From DYIU01 sp038326775 (GTDB taxonomy: Bacteria; Actinomycetota; Geothermincolia; Fen-727; Anoxymicrobiaceae): DNA of 64,000 nucleotides. Under the pieces are notes generated by a model. The model was given only the letters and a program-made list of their open reading frames with translations. It ran no database searches and had not been told where the DNA came from. This document shows positions 53,310 to 61,928 of this stretch, one piece after another. Location of the stretch: assembly GCA_038326775.1 (NCBI GenBank), contig JBBQKJ010000006.1:1-64000 (forward strand). Direction: 5' to 3'. The first letter of the stretch is position 1, and the number at the start of each line of letters is the position of its first letter. A program made the position numbers and the translations under genes.

Positions 53310-54841
53310 CGGTTCCGCGTCCGTTTCTGCTGGCGATACTCGACGGCTGGGGTGACCGGTCCTCCGGTGAAGGTAACGCCATCAGGATGGCGAGGACCCC
53401 GGTGATGGCCGTTCTCATGGAGAGTTATCCCCATACAACGCTGGGCGCGGCGGGTGCGGATGTGGGGCTGCCGCCCGGACAGATGGGCAACAGCGAGGTG
53501 GGGCACCTCAACATCGGGGCCGGAAGGCTTGTTCCGCAGGACCTCCAGCGGATTAACGAGGCGATTGCGAGCGGTGAGTTCTACCGTAACCCTATGCTCA
53601 CCAGCGCTATAAGCCACGCTCTGGATAACGGTTCGACCCTTCACCTCATGGGGCTCCTCTCCGACGGAGGGGTCCACAGTCATGTCGAGCATTTCTTCGC
53701 GCTGCTGGAAATGGCGCGAGAGGCCGGACTGGACAGGGTTGTCACCCACGCTTTCCTGGACGGAAGAGACGTGGCGCCTCGCAGCGCTCTCGAATGGGTA
53801 AAAGAGGTGGACCGCCGGGCGTCCGACGGCGTCGGAGCCATACGCACCATCGAGGGGCGCTACTACGCGATGGACAGGGATAACCGCTGGGACAGGACCA
53901 GGCTGGCCTACGGTGCTGTGGTCCGGGCCGAAGGTCCGGTTGCGCCTGACGCAACGGAGGCCGTGGAGCGCTCGTACCGCGACGGTTTGGATGACGAGTT
54001 CCTCCTACCCACCGTCGTGGGCCAAAGGGCCCCCATGCTACCATCCGATTCTGTGGTTTTCTTCAACTTCAGGCCCGACCGTCCCAGGCAGCTCACTCGC
54101 GCCCTGATAGAGAAGGATTTCAAAGGGTTTGACCGCGGGCCCGAGCCGGTACTGCCTTATGTCGTCACCATGACCGAGTACGACGACCAGTTCGGGGTGT
54201 CCGCCGCTTTTTCGCCGGACAAGGTCGATCACGTCCTTGCCGACGTCCTTTCCGAGAACGGCAGGACACAGCTCCACATAGCGGAAACGGAGAAGTACGC
54301 GCATGTAACCTACTTCTTCAACGGTGGAATCGAGGAGCCGAAGCACGGCGAGGACAGGGCCCTCATACCTTCCCCCGGCGTAGCCACCTACGACCTCAAA
54401 CCCGAGATGAGCGCGCGGGAGTTGGCCAGGGAGACTGCAAGACGCATAAAGAGCGGGAAGTACGATTTCATCGTTCTCAATTTCGCCAATTGCGACATGG
54501 TTGGACATACCGGGTTCATTGAAGCGGCGGTGAAAGCGGTGGAGGCTGTTGACGCCAGCCTGGGCACGGTCCTGGACGCCCTTTTCGCCGAAGGTGGGGG
54601 CGCTTTCGTGACCGCCGACCACGGGAACGCCGACGCGATGCTGGACAAAGGCTCGCCTTGTACGGCGCACTCTTTATCAAGAGTGCCGTTCATCAACGCT
54701 ACACCGCAGAGGCGACCCCTCAGGGAAGGAGGCACCCTCGGGGATATCGCGCCGACCGTTTTAGAGGTCATGGGGCTTACCGTGCCACCGGAGATGACCG
54801 GAACATCCCTGTTCGTGCCGGTTGCAAAGAACGGCGTTTGA
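53306..54841 (+). CDS. gpmI: Phosphoglycerate mutase, cofactor-independent
   Basis: 511 residues, the Mn-dependent alkaline-phosphatase-like enzyme. ILDGWGDR opens the fold; the serine nucleophile is in GQMGNSEVGHLN; HAFLDGRD and VTADHGNAD are metal-site segments. It converts 3- to 2-phosphoglycerate. TTG 53306 overlaps the tpiA TGA (TTGA). The last codons contain the secG promoter. Confidence 0.96.
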   Translation: MTVPRPFLLAILDGWGDRSSGEGNAIRMARTPVMAVLMESYPHTTLGAAGADVGLPPGQMGNSEVGHLNIGAGRLVPQDLQRINEAIASGEFYRNPMLTSAISHALDNGSTLHLMGLLSDGGVHSHVEHFFALLEMAREAGLDRVVTHAFLDGRDVAPRSALEWVKEVDRRASDGVGAIRTIEGRYYAMDRDNRWDRTRLAYGAVVRAEGPVAPDATEAVERSYRDGLDDEFLLPTVVGQRAPMLPSDSVVFFNFRPDRPRQLTRALIEKDFKGFDRGPEPVLPYVVTMTEYDDQFGVSAAFSPDKVDHVLADVLSENGRTQLHIAETEKYAHVTYFFNGGIEEPKHGEDRALIPSPGVATYDLKPEMSARELARETARRIKSGKYDFIVLNFANCDMVGHTGFIEAAVKAVEAVDASLGTVLDALFAEGGGAFVTADHGNADAMLDKGSPCTAHSLSRVPFINATPQRRPLREGGTLGDIAPTVLEVMGLTVPPEMTGTSLFVPVAKNGV

Positions 54842-54850
54842 CCGTAGAAT
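54822..54850 (+). promoter_or_regulatory. Promoter of secG
   Basis: TTGCAA at 54822-54827, a 17-nt spacer, and TAGAAT at 54845-54850. The predicted start is near 54857, only about 3 nt before the secG ATG at 54860. No Shine-Dalgarno is present, so the transcript may be leaderless. Confidence 0.55.
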
Positions 54851-54859
54851 TACTGCATT

Positions 54860-55099
54860 ATGGCAGTAGTTAAGATAATCGTGATAGTGGTTCAAGTGAT
54901 AGTGTCGCTGGGGCTGATAATCTCGGTCCTGCTGCACTCGGGAAAAGGTGGTGGCCTCTCAAGTGTGCTCGGCGGGGCAAGCTCGCCGCTGGGCTCGGGC
55001 TCCTATATTGTTGAGAAGAACCTCGACCGCATCACGATCGTTATGGGTTCGGTATTTGCGGCCTGCACGGTCGCCCTGGTTTATCTTCTGAAGCCTTGA
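54860..55099 (+). CDS. secG: Protein translocase subunit SecG
   Basis: 79 residues with two transmembrane helices (about 3-24 and 53-76) around the conserved GGGLSSVLGGASS loop. It stimulates SecYEG translocation. Position after the glycolytic genes is the usual one. It lacks a ribosome site and has its own near-leaderless promoter. Confidence 0.93.
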   Translation: MAVVKIIVIVVQVIVSLGLIISVLLHSGKGGGLSSVLGGASSPLGSGSYIVEKNLDRITIVMGSVFAACTVALVYLLKP

Positions 55100-55185
55100 G
55101 CGGGTACCGCTTACAGGTGTTTTCACGTTGCGCGTCCCGGCGGCATATGGTAAAGTGAACCAGCCAATTGAAAGCGCTCTTGACG

Positions 55186-55212
55186 GGTGGGCAAAGTGCC
55201 CGCTTTTTGTTT
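55186..55212 (+). terminator. Intrinsic terminator or rimP leader hairpin
   Basis: GGTGGGCA (55186-55193) pairs with TGCCCGCT (55197-55204) around loop AAG, followed by TTTTTGTTT. It may end the gap-secG unit. Similar GC hairpins with U-tracts lie in rimP leaders of many bacteria, so it may also act as an attenuator for rimP-nusA. Confidence 0.7.
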
Positions 55213-55242
55213 ACTGGAGCGAATTTTTTTGGAGGAAATACC

Positions 55243-55707
55243 GTGGGAGGCGACCTTGGCGAGCGGGTGAGGGAGGCCACGCGTGACCTTGTCAGTGGCC
55301 TTGGGCTTGAGTTGGTGGACGTCTCCATCGGCCGCGACGGAGATCGGGTTGCCTTGAGGATAGCAATCGACAAGGGCGGTGGAGTCACCCTTGATGATTG
55401 TGCGGAAGCAAGCGTCCTGATAGGACAGGTGCTGGACAGGGAGGGCGTGATGGCCGGCCAGTACGTGCTAGAGGTCATGAGCCCGGGGCTGGACCGGCCA
55501 CTCAGGCGGCCCGAGGATTTCGCACAGAGCGTTGGCAGGAGGGTCCGGGTGAAGCTGCGACAGCCGTTCGAGGGACAGCGTAGTTTCAATGGCATACTGA
55601 GAGAAGCGGGTGAGTGGTCTCTATTGCTGGACGTGGGGAACGAGCTCCTCGAGCTCAAGTATGAGTGCCTTTCCTCAGCGAGGCTCGACCCGGAACTTCC
55701 ATGGTGA
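55243..55707 (+). CDS. rimP: Ribosome maturation factor RimP
   Basis: 154 residues. N-terminal alpha-beta domain with LELVDVSIGRDGDRVALRIAID and the family mark VMSPGLDRPLRRPEDF, followed by a small SH3-like domain. Needed for 30S assembly. GTG 55243 lies 7 nt after GGAGG. First of the rimP-nusA-ylxR-infB operon. Confidence 0.95.
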   Translation: MGGDLGERVREATRDLVSGLGLELVDVSIGRDGDRVALRIAIDKGGGVTLDDCAEASVLIGQVLDREGVMAGQYVLEVMSPGLDRPLRRPEDFAQSVGRRVRVKLRQPFEGQRSFNGILREAGEWSLLLDVGNELLELKYECLSSARLDPELPW

Positions 55708-55722
55708 CAGCTGTACGAGGAT

Positions 55723-57174
55723 GTGTTCAATGTGGATTTCAAACTGAGTGATGCGCTTAGGCAGATAGAGCTCGAAAAGGGGCTTGGCGCCGAAACCGTT
55801 CTCGAGGCGCTTAAAGATGCGCTCCTGACCGCCTATAAGAAGAACTACGGCGATGAGGAAGAGGATATCGACGCTCGAATATGCATCGACGAGGTTACGA
55901 GCGAAATCAAGGTCTTCGAGATAAAGGAGACTGAAGGAGGCGAGACCGAGGAGGTCGAGGTAACCCCCGACAACTTCGGGCGCATAGCCGCGCAGACCGC
56001 CAAGCAGGTCATAATCCAGCGTATCCGCGAGGCCGAACGCGAGATCATGTTCGACGAGTATCACGGTCGCGAGGGCGATATCGTGACTGGCATTGTACAG
56101 CAGGGCGACCAGCGCTACACTCTCGTGGATCTTGGCAAGGTTGAGGCCTTGATGCCTCCGAGTGAGCAGGTCAGGGGAGAGCGATACGAGCACGGCGCTC
56201 GGATAAAGATCTATATAGTTGAAGTGCGACGGACCAGCAAGGGCCCCCAGATATTGGTCTCTCGTAGCCATCCCGGCCTCCTCAAGAGGCTGTTCGAGCT
56301 TGAGGTTCCGGAGATGTACGACGGGCTGGTGGAAATAAAGGCTGTTGCCCGCGAGGGTGGACAACGGTCGAAGGTGGCCGTGGTATCCAACGATTCGAAC
56401 GTCGACCCCGTCGGTGCCTGTGTGGGGGCGAAGGGCTCGCGCGTTCGCATGATAGTAAGCGAGCTCCGCGGTGAAAAGGTCGACATCGTCGAGTGGAAGG
56501 AAGACCCCGCCGAGTTTGTTGCCAACGCTATAAGCCCCGCCAGGGTCAAAGAGGTGATCGTGGACCCCGCTAACTTCACCGCCGAGGTCATTGTTCCGGA
56601 CAACCAGCTTTCGCTCGCCATCGGTAAGGAAGGCCAGAACGCCAGGCTCGCCGCCAAGCTGACCGGATGGCGCATAGACATTCTGAGCGAGTCGCAGGCG
56701 ATGCAGGCGGCGACCATGAAGGCCGAGCATGAGGTCGAGGCTGTGGAAGACGACGAGCGGATATGCCGAGCTATTACCTCGTCGGGTCACCGTTGCAAGA
56801 ACAAGGCTGTTTCAGGCTCCGATTTCTGCGGCATAGCGGCCCACAAGCGGCTTGCCGAGTTGATAGAGGAGGGCTCCGAAGAAATCGAGGTAGTAACCCC
56901 AATCGAGGAGCCGGAGGCTCAGCAGCGGGTTGAGTCTACCGAAGACAAGCTGAATGCCGACTCGGTGGTCGATGCGGGTGGCGCTGGACAGACGCTGACG
57001 GCTGTCGATATTTTAGCAGAGTCAGATGCCGAAAAAGCGCTGACGGCTGACGGGATGGAGGCGCCGAAAGGTGAGCCCGACCCCGTAGATTCGGATGCCG
57101 GCTTAGTGGTTGAAGAAGCCGTGGGAGTGCCTGTTGGCGAAGACCGCGAACCGGCCCCGGAGGAGCCTGGATGA
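55723..57174 (+). CDS. nusA: Transcription factor NusA with added C-terminal Cys/His motif
   Basis: 483 residues, longer than most actinobacterial NusA. RNA-polymerase-binding N-domain (1-125), S1 domain (GDIVTGIVQQGDQRYTLVDL), KH1 (GACVGAKGSRVRMIV) and KH2 (LSLAIGKEGQNARLAAKL). After KH2, C348-x9-C358-x10-C369-x4-H374 looks like a small zinc-binding motif. It is followed by an acidic tail of about 105 residues. Start GTG 55723 or 55732; the first is close to its GAGG. Ends with an ATGA overlap with ylxR. Confidence 0.95.
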   Translation: MFNVDFKLSDALRQIELEKGLGAETVLEALKDALLTAYKKNYGDEEEDIDARICIDEVTSEIKVFEIKETEGGETEEVEVTPDNFGRIAAQTAKQVIIQRIREAEREIMFDEYHGREGDIVTGIVQQGDQRYTLVDLGKVEALMPPSEQVRGERYEHGARIKIYIVEVRRTSKGPQILVSRSHPGLLKRLFELEVPEMYDGLVEIKAVAREGGQRSKVAVVSNDSNVDPVGACVGAKGSRVRMIVSELRGEKVDIVEWKEDPAEFVANAISPARVKEVIVDPANFTAEVIVPDNQLSLAIGKEGQNARLAAKLTGWRIDILSESQAMQAATMKAEHEVEAVEDDERICRAITSSGHRCKNKAVSGSDFCGIAAHKRLAELIEEGSEEIEVVTPIEEPEAQQRVESTEDKLNADSVVDAGGAGQTLTAVDILAESDAEKALTADGMEAPKGEPDPVDSDAGLVVEEAVGVPVGEDREPAPEEPG

Positions 57175-57446
57175 AAGGCGTCAGGACCTGCGCCGGTTGT
57201 GGCGCCAAGAGGCCAAAGAGTGACATGATAAGAATAGGCGCAAGCGGCGATGAGTACACAATCATCGCGGCATGCGAGAGTAAGGTGATGGGGCGAGGCT
57301 CGTATGTTTGCCCCAGCCTCGATTGCGCGCGAAAGGCCAGAAAGAGCGGGGGCTTCGCCAGGGTGCTCAGAAAAAAGGTACCGGACGCGGTTTGTGATGA
57401 GCTGGAGCTGAAGATCGAGAATATGCAGAGGGTGTCGATTGGGTAA
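57171..57446 (+). CDS. ylxR: YlxR family RNA-binding protein
   Basis: 91 residues of the DUF448 family. Signature RTCAGCGAKRPKSDMIRI (family form R-T-C-x-x-C-x-x-x-x-P-K), then the GRGSYVCPSLDCARKA loop. A probable RNA-binding protein found only between nusA and infB. It overlaps both neighbours (4 and 8 nt). Confidence 0.92.
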   Translation: MKGVRTCAGCGAKRPKSDMIRIGASGDEYTIIAACESKVMGRGSYVCPSLDCARKARKSGGFARVLRKKVPDAVCDELELKIENMQRVSIG

Positions 57447-60231
57447 CATCAGGGTTCACGAGCTGGCAACGGAGCTTCGCAAATCCAACCGCGAGGTGTC
57501 TGACCGGCTGCGCAAGCTGGGCATACCAGCCCAGACAAATCTTTCTTCGATAAAGCCTGAAGACGCTAACCGGGTTCGGGTATCCTTCGGGAGGGACCCC
57601 TTCCCTGTCGCCAAACCCAAGAAGAAACCGACCGCGAAAAAACCCGCCGGGAAGAAGGCCGAGAAGAAGGCCGAGAAGAAGGCCGGGAAGAAGGCAGCCG
57701 CGAAGACGGCCGAGAAGAAGACGGCCGCGAAAAAACCCGCCGAGAAGAAGGCCGGGAAGAAGGCAGCCTCGAAGACGGCCGAGAAGAAGAGGGCTGCGAA
57801 AAAACCCGCCGGGAAGAAGGCCGGGGTAAAGCCCGCTTCAAAGGAAGCTGAGAAGAAGCCTGCTGCCGGGAAGGCCGCGGCCGGTAAACCCGAGATCAAG
57901 CCCGCAGCGAAAGAAGATACCGCGAAGCAGGCAGAGGCCGGGAAGGTCGTTGTTCAAGCGGCGTCGGAGGAGAAGAAGGCTGCCGCTTCCGAGGCCGTGG
58001 CGCCACGGGCGCAACAGGCGCCTGAAGACACCCAGGGCCAGGCGCGACCTGTCAAAACGACTGCTGATGGGCCTTTGGCAGCTCCCGCAAGCGCGGAAAC
58101 TCATCCCGCCAGATCAGTCCCGGCCGCGAAAAAGGCGGCTCATCCCATCTCGAAAGCGGTTGCTCCTCAAGCGCAGAAAGCGCCTTCACGGCAGGCAGTT
58201 CCGCAGAAGGCTGCGGTTCCTCCCACACCGGCGGGTGCGCAGGCAAGGCCTTCCGCGCCGAGCGGAGTGCGAGAGACGGCCGAGAGTCCGCCGCGAGCGG
58301 AACAGGGCAAGGCCGGGGCAAGGCCGCCCGCCGAGAAGGGGAAAAGCAGGAAACAGCCGCTCAGAGTGGCTCCGCCAGACAGCAAGACCAGGGGACCAAA
58401 GCCGGCTTCCGGACGGCAGGTTTACCGATTTGTTCCTCGAGGAAGAAGGGCGCCGTCAAGGGTCAAGGGCCCACCGAGCACCGTTGCGCCGAAGATGCTG
58501 CGCGTTTCCTCCGGAATCACGGTCAAGGATTTTGCGCAGAAGGCCGGTCTAACGCCCTCCGATGTAATAAAGAAGATGATGTCGTTCGGTGAGATGCTCA
58601 CCGTCAACCAGGCCATAACTGATGACGCTTTAAGGCTGCTTTCAGAAGACCTTGGAATTGAGATCAGGGTGAAGCCGCCGAGAGTCGAGGAGTTCGAGGA
58701 GCTGGTCGACCTCCCCGATGAGCTCGAGCCGAGACCGCCGGTGGTAACGGTCATGGGACACGTGGACCATGGCAAGACGCTGCTTCTTGACGCGGTAAGG
58801 AATACCGACGTGGTCTCGAGCGAGATGGGCGGCATAACCCAGCACATAGGCGCATACCAGGTCAATTTCGAGGACAAACTGATTGCGTTCATAGATACAC
58901 CTGGCCACGAATCGTTCACCGCGATGAGGGCACGAGGAGCACAAGTGACCGATATTGTGGTGCTTGTGGTCGCGGCTGATGACGGGGTGATGCCTCAGAC
59001 GGTTGAGGCGCTCGATCACGCCCTGGAGGCAGAGGTGCCGATAGTCGTCGCGGTGAACAAGATCGATAAGCCTGACTCCGACCCCCACAGGGTAAGGCAG
59101 CAGCTCTCCGAGAGAGGGCTGATCCCGGAGGCCTGGGGGGGCGATACTGTATTCGTGGATGTCTCCGCGAAGGAGGGCACCAATATCGACCACCTCCTGG
59201 AGATGGTGTTGCTGGTCGCCGACTTGCTGGAGCTGAAGGCAAACCCCACGGCGCCCGCGAGCGGTGTGGTCGTCGAGGCCAAGCTCGACAAGGCTCGTGG
59301 CAACGTCGCCACCCTGCTGGTCAAGAGGGGCGTTGCCCGAATCGGAGACGTGGTGGTCGTTGGCACCGCCTGGGGCAAGATAAAGGCGATGTTCAATGAC
59401 AGGGGCGAGCCCCTGGAAACTGCTTACCCTTCACAGCCGGTTGAGCTGCTGGGGCTTTCCACACTTCCAATGGCCGGAGACGAGTTCCGGGTCGTAGAGG
59501 AAGAGAAGAAGGCTCGCCAGATGACCGACAGGCGTCGTTCGCAGAAAAAGATGGAGGAGCAGGCCGCGCCGGTGAGGCACGTGTCACTGGAGACCCTCTT
59601 CGACCGCATAAAGGAGGGCGATCTCACACAGCTCAAGGTGGTGCTGAAAGCTGACACCCAGGGCTCCCTCGAAGCTGTCACCGACTCGCTCGAGAAGTTG
59701 TCGCTGGACGAGGTCAAACTCACCGTCATCCATAACGGGGTGGGAGGAATCACCGAGACGGACATCATGCTGGCGTCGGCTAGCGACGCGTTGGTGCTTG
59801 GCTTCAACGTGCGGCCGGACGTGAAAGCCGCGCGGGTGGCTGAGGCCGAGGAGGTCGATATCAGGACCTACCAGGTGATCTACAAACTGACGGAGGACAT
59901 GGAGGCCGCGCTGATCGGTATGCTCGCCCCCGAGTACGAAGAGGAGACGATGGGAAGGGCGGAGGTACGGCAGACTTTCCGCGTCCCGGGAATCGGGGCG
60001 GTCGCGGGTTCTTATGTCATCGACGGGGAAATCACCCGCAATTCGCAGGGCAGGGTCGTGCGTGACGGTGTGGTTGTTCACGACGGTAAGCTGTCTTCGC
60101 TGAGGCGGTTCAAGGACGACGTCAAGTCTGTGGCGACCGGCTTTGAGTGCGGCATCGGCCTCGAGGATTTTAACGACATCAAGGAAGGCGATGTGATCGA
60201 GGCGTACCAGATGCGCGAGATCCCCAGGTAG
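57439..60231 (+). CDS. infB: Translation initiation factor IF-2
   Basis: 930 residues. A small N-terminal domain (1-50) is followed by a long Lys-Ala-Pro linker (about 55-330) with tandem repeats, then a second IF2-N domain. GTPase motifs are GHVDHGKTLLLDAV (about 440), DTPGHESF and NKID, and the C-terminal fMet-tRNA domain follows. TTG 57439 overlaps ylxR. The basic linker is much longer than in E. coli but typical for Actinomycetota. Confidence 0.97.
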   Translation: MGNIRVHELATELRKSNREVSDRLRKLGIPAQTNLSSIKPEDANRVRVSFGRDPFPVAKPKKKPTAKKPAGKKAEKKAEKKAGKKAAAKTAEKKTAAKKPAEKKAGKKAASKTAEKKRAAKKPAGKKAGVKPASKEAEKKPAAGKAAAGKPEIKPAAKEDTAKQAEAGKVVVQAASEEKKAAASEAVAPRAQQAPEDTQGQARPVKTTADGPLAAPASAETHPARSVPAAKKAAHPISKAVAPQAQKAPSRQAVPQKAAVPPTPAGAQARPSAPSGVRETAESPPRAEQGKAGARPPAEKGKSRKQPLRVAPPDSKTRGPKPASGRQVYRFVPRGRRAPSRVKGPPSTVAPKMLRVSSGITVKDFAQKAGLTPSDVIKKMMSFGEMLTVNQAITDDALRLLSEDLGIEIRVKPPRVEEFEELVDLPDELEPRPPVVTVMGHVDHGKTLLLDAVRNTDVVSSEMGGITQHIGAYQVNFEDKLIAFIDTPGHESFTAMRARGAQVTDIVVLVVAADDGVMPQTVEALDHALEAEVPIVVAVNKIDKPDSDPHRVRQQLSERGLIPEAWGGDTVFVDVSAKEGTNIDHLLEMVLLVADLLELKANPTAPASGVVVEAKLDKARGNVATLLVKRGVARIGDVVVVGTAWGKIKAMFNDRGEPLETAYPSQPVELLGLSTLPMAGDEFRVVEEEKKARQMTDRRRSQKKMEEQAAPVRHVSLETLFDRIKEGDLTQLKVVLKADTQGSLEAVTDSLEKLSLDEVKLTVIHNGVGGITETDIMLASASDALVLGFNVRPDVKAARVAEAEEVDIRTYQVIYKLTEDMEAALIGMLAPEYEEETMGRAEVRQTFRVPGIGAVAGSYVIDGEITRNSQGRVVRDGVVVHDGKLSSLRRFKDDVKSVATGFECGIGLEDFNDIKEGDVIEAYQMREIPR
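57637..57822 (+). repeat. Lys-Ala-Pro repeat in the infB linker
   Basis: AAAAAACCCGCC recurs at 57637, 57730 and 57799 (offsets 93 and 69 nt). Between copies lie shared blocks for GKKAxxKTAEKK. The encoded peptide is a lysine-rich disordered linker. Homopolymeric A6 tracts in each copy are potential slippage sites. Confidence 0.75.
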
Positions 60232-60272
60232 TCACCGCCGGACAAGCAGCCACCCCGACCCAGGAGGGAACA

Positions 60273-60584
60273 GTGAAGTTCTTTGTTGGTATCGGGAGGT
60301 ATCAGCTCGACATGGTTTCCTGCTCTTCCCTTAAAGATAAGAGGCGATTTGTGAAAAGCATCACGGACCGTCTCGGGAACAGCAAGCTGATCGGCGTATG
60401 CGAGGTCGGAGCCGGTGAGTTCTGGAAGAGCGGGACGTTGGCTCTCGCGTGTGTCTCTTCGTCGCGAGAGGTGGTGTCCGGCACGCTGGAGAAGGCAAGG
60501 CGAACCATCGAATCCAGCGGTGTCGAGGTGATCAGGGTCGACAGGTGGGTTATAAAGCCCGAGGACCTGGAGGAGCAACCGTAA
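60273..60584 (+). CDS. DUF503 family protein
   Basis: 103 residues. The family signature is SSLKDKRRFVKSITDRL and VCEVGAGEFWKSGTLALACVS (DUF503, YlxP-like). Found between infB and rbfA in many bacteria; a role in ribosome assembly is suspected. GTG 60273 has GGAGG 5 nt upstream. One-nucleotide overlap with rbfA. Confidence 0.9.
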   Translation: MKFFVGIGRYQLDMVSCSSLKDKRRFVKSITDRLGNSKLIGVCEVGAGEFWKSGTLALACVSSSREVVSGTLEKARRTIESSGVEVIRVDRWVIKPEDLEEQP

Positions 60585-60958
60585 TGTCCAGGCGGCTGAA
60601 CAGGGTAGAGGAGGCATGCAAGGAAGAGCTTGCCCAGATAATCCAGCGCGAGATGAAGGACCCGCGCGTCGGGTTCGTCACCATAACCGAAGTCAAGATG
60701 ACCGCTGACTTGAGGCACGCAAAAGTGTTTGTGAGCATCATGGGGACCTCCGAGGACGAGGAGAGGTCGCTCGCCGGCCTCCAGAGCGCGAGGGGTTACC
60801 TGAAATCGTGTCTCGGCAGGCACCTGCGAATCAAGTACCTGCCTGACATCGAGTTCATCCACGAGCATGTTGCCGAGGACGCGCTGAGATTGAACGAGCT
60901 TATGAAGAAAGTCGAGATGGAAAGCGAGGAAGACGAGCTTGGACCAGGTTGTACTTGA
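60584..60958 (+). CDS. rbfA: Ribosome-binding factor A
   Basis: 124 residues, a KH-like fold. NRVEEACKEELAQIIQREMKDPRVGFVTIT is the classic N-terminus. It helps mature the 16S 5' end at low temperature. A GGAGGAG site lies in the end of the preceding gene. It overlaps the next gene by 20 nt. Confidence 0.94.
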   Translation: MSRRLNRVEEACKEELAQIIQREMKDPRVGFVTITEVKMTADLRHAKVFVSIMGTSEDEERSLAGLQSARGYLKSCLGRHLRIKYLPDIEFIHEHVAEDALRLNELMKKVEMESEEDELGPGCT

Positions 60959-61928
60959 GCGGGCCGCCCGGCTCATCGCCGGAAGCGAGGCCGTGATGCT
61001 GTTCGGGCACCAGTGGCCTGATGGTGACGCGATAGGTTCAGTGCTGGGCCTCGCCATTGCACTGGCGGCAGCCGGCCACAGGGTGCAGGCAAGCTGGCCT
61101 GAGCCGCTGGAGATACCGCACAAGTACAGTTTCATGCCGGGCCAGGAGTTCCTTGTAAGCTCGAGGGACCTCGTGCCCGTCGGGCTGGTCATAGCCCTTG
61201 ACTGCGCAAACGCCGATCGCCTTGAGGAGCTCAAAGGGGCCGCCACGGGAGCGAGCGGCCTGGTGAACATCGACCACCACCCGGATAATACCCAATTCGG
61301 CTCTCTCAACATCGTTGATCCCGGGGCTGCTGCCACATCGGAGATAATCTACTGCCATGCGGCGGCGCTCGGTCTGGAACTGAACATTGACACGGCTCTA
61401 TGCCTGTACGCCGGCCTCGTGACCGACACCGGCAGGTTCCAGTTCGCCAACACCACCGCCCGGACACTGCGGGCCGCCTCGGAGCTGGTGGCGCTGGGTG
61501 TAGAGCCAAACGCGGTCTACGAGAACATATTCCAGAGCGATTCCCTGGCGTATATGCGCCTCACCGGAGAGGTGCTCAGCCGCGCGGTCTACGATGAGAG
61601 CCTGGGGCTCATCTACGGATGCGTCCTGCAGGCCGACCTCGCTTCATACGGGGTTGAGATGAACGAGACTGAGAAGCTCATAGACGACCTGCGGGCACTG
61701 AAAGGGCACAGGGTCGCCGCGCTTTTCAAGGAGCAATCCAACGGGAAAGTAAGGGTGAGCCTGCGTTCGCGGGTCGACTGTGACATAGGGACCATAGCAA
61801 GGAAACTCGGCGGCGGCGGACACAAGGTCGCCGCCGGATACACCTCAGGCGGCGATAGCGTCGCCGGGGCGATCACGGAGCTAAAGGAAGAGATAATTGC
61901 GTCCGGTGGGAGTACTGGTTGTAGATAA
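60939..61928 (+). CDS. nrnA: DHH-family nanoRNase / phosphoesterase NrnA
   Basis: 329 residues. DHH motifs: GHQWPDGDAIGS, ALDCAN, NIDHHPDN, GLVTDTGRF; the DHHA1 domain ends with LGGGGHKVAAGY. It degrades short RNA oligonucleotides and may dephosphorylate pAp. TTG 60939 lies inside rbfA, and its end overlaps truB by 32 nt. The first motif has HQW where HVNP is common; the metal aspartates are intact. Confidence 0.92.
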   Translation: MDQVVLERAARLIAGSEAVMLFGHQWPDGDAIGSVLGLAIALAAAGHRVQASWPEPLEIPHKYSFMPGQEFLVSSRDLVPVGLVIALDCANADRLEELKGAATGASGLVNIDHHPDNTQFGSLNIVDPGAAATSEIIYCHAAALGLELNIDTALCLYAGLVTDTGRFQFANTTARTLRAASELVALGVEPNAVYENIFQSDSLAYMRLTGEVLSRAVYDESLGLIYGCVLQADLASYGVEMNETEKLIDDLRALKGHRVAALFKEQSNGKVRVSLRSRVDCDIGTIARKLGGGGHKVAAGYTSGGDSVAGAITELKEEIIASGGSTGCR

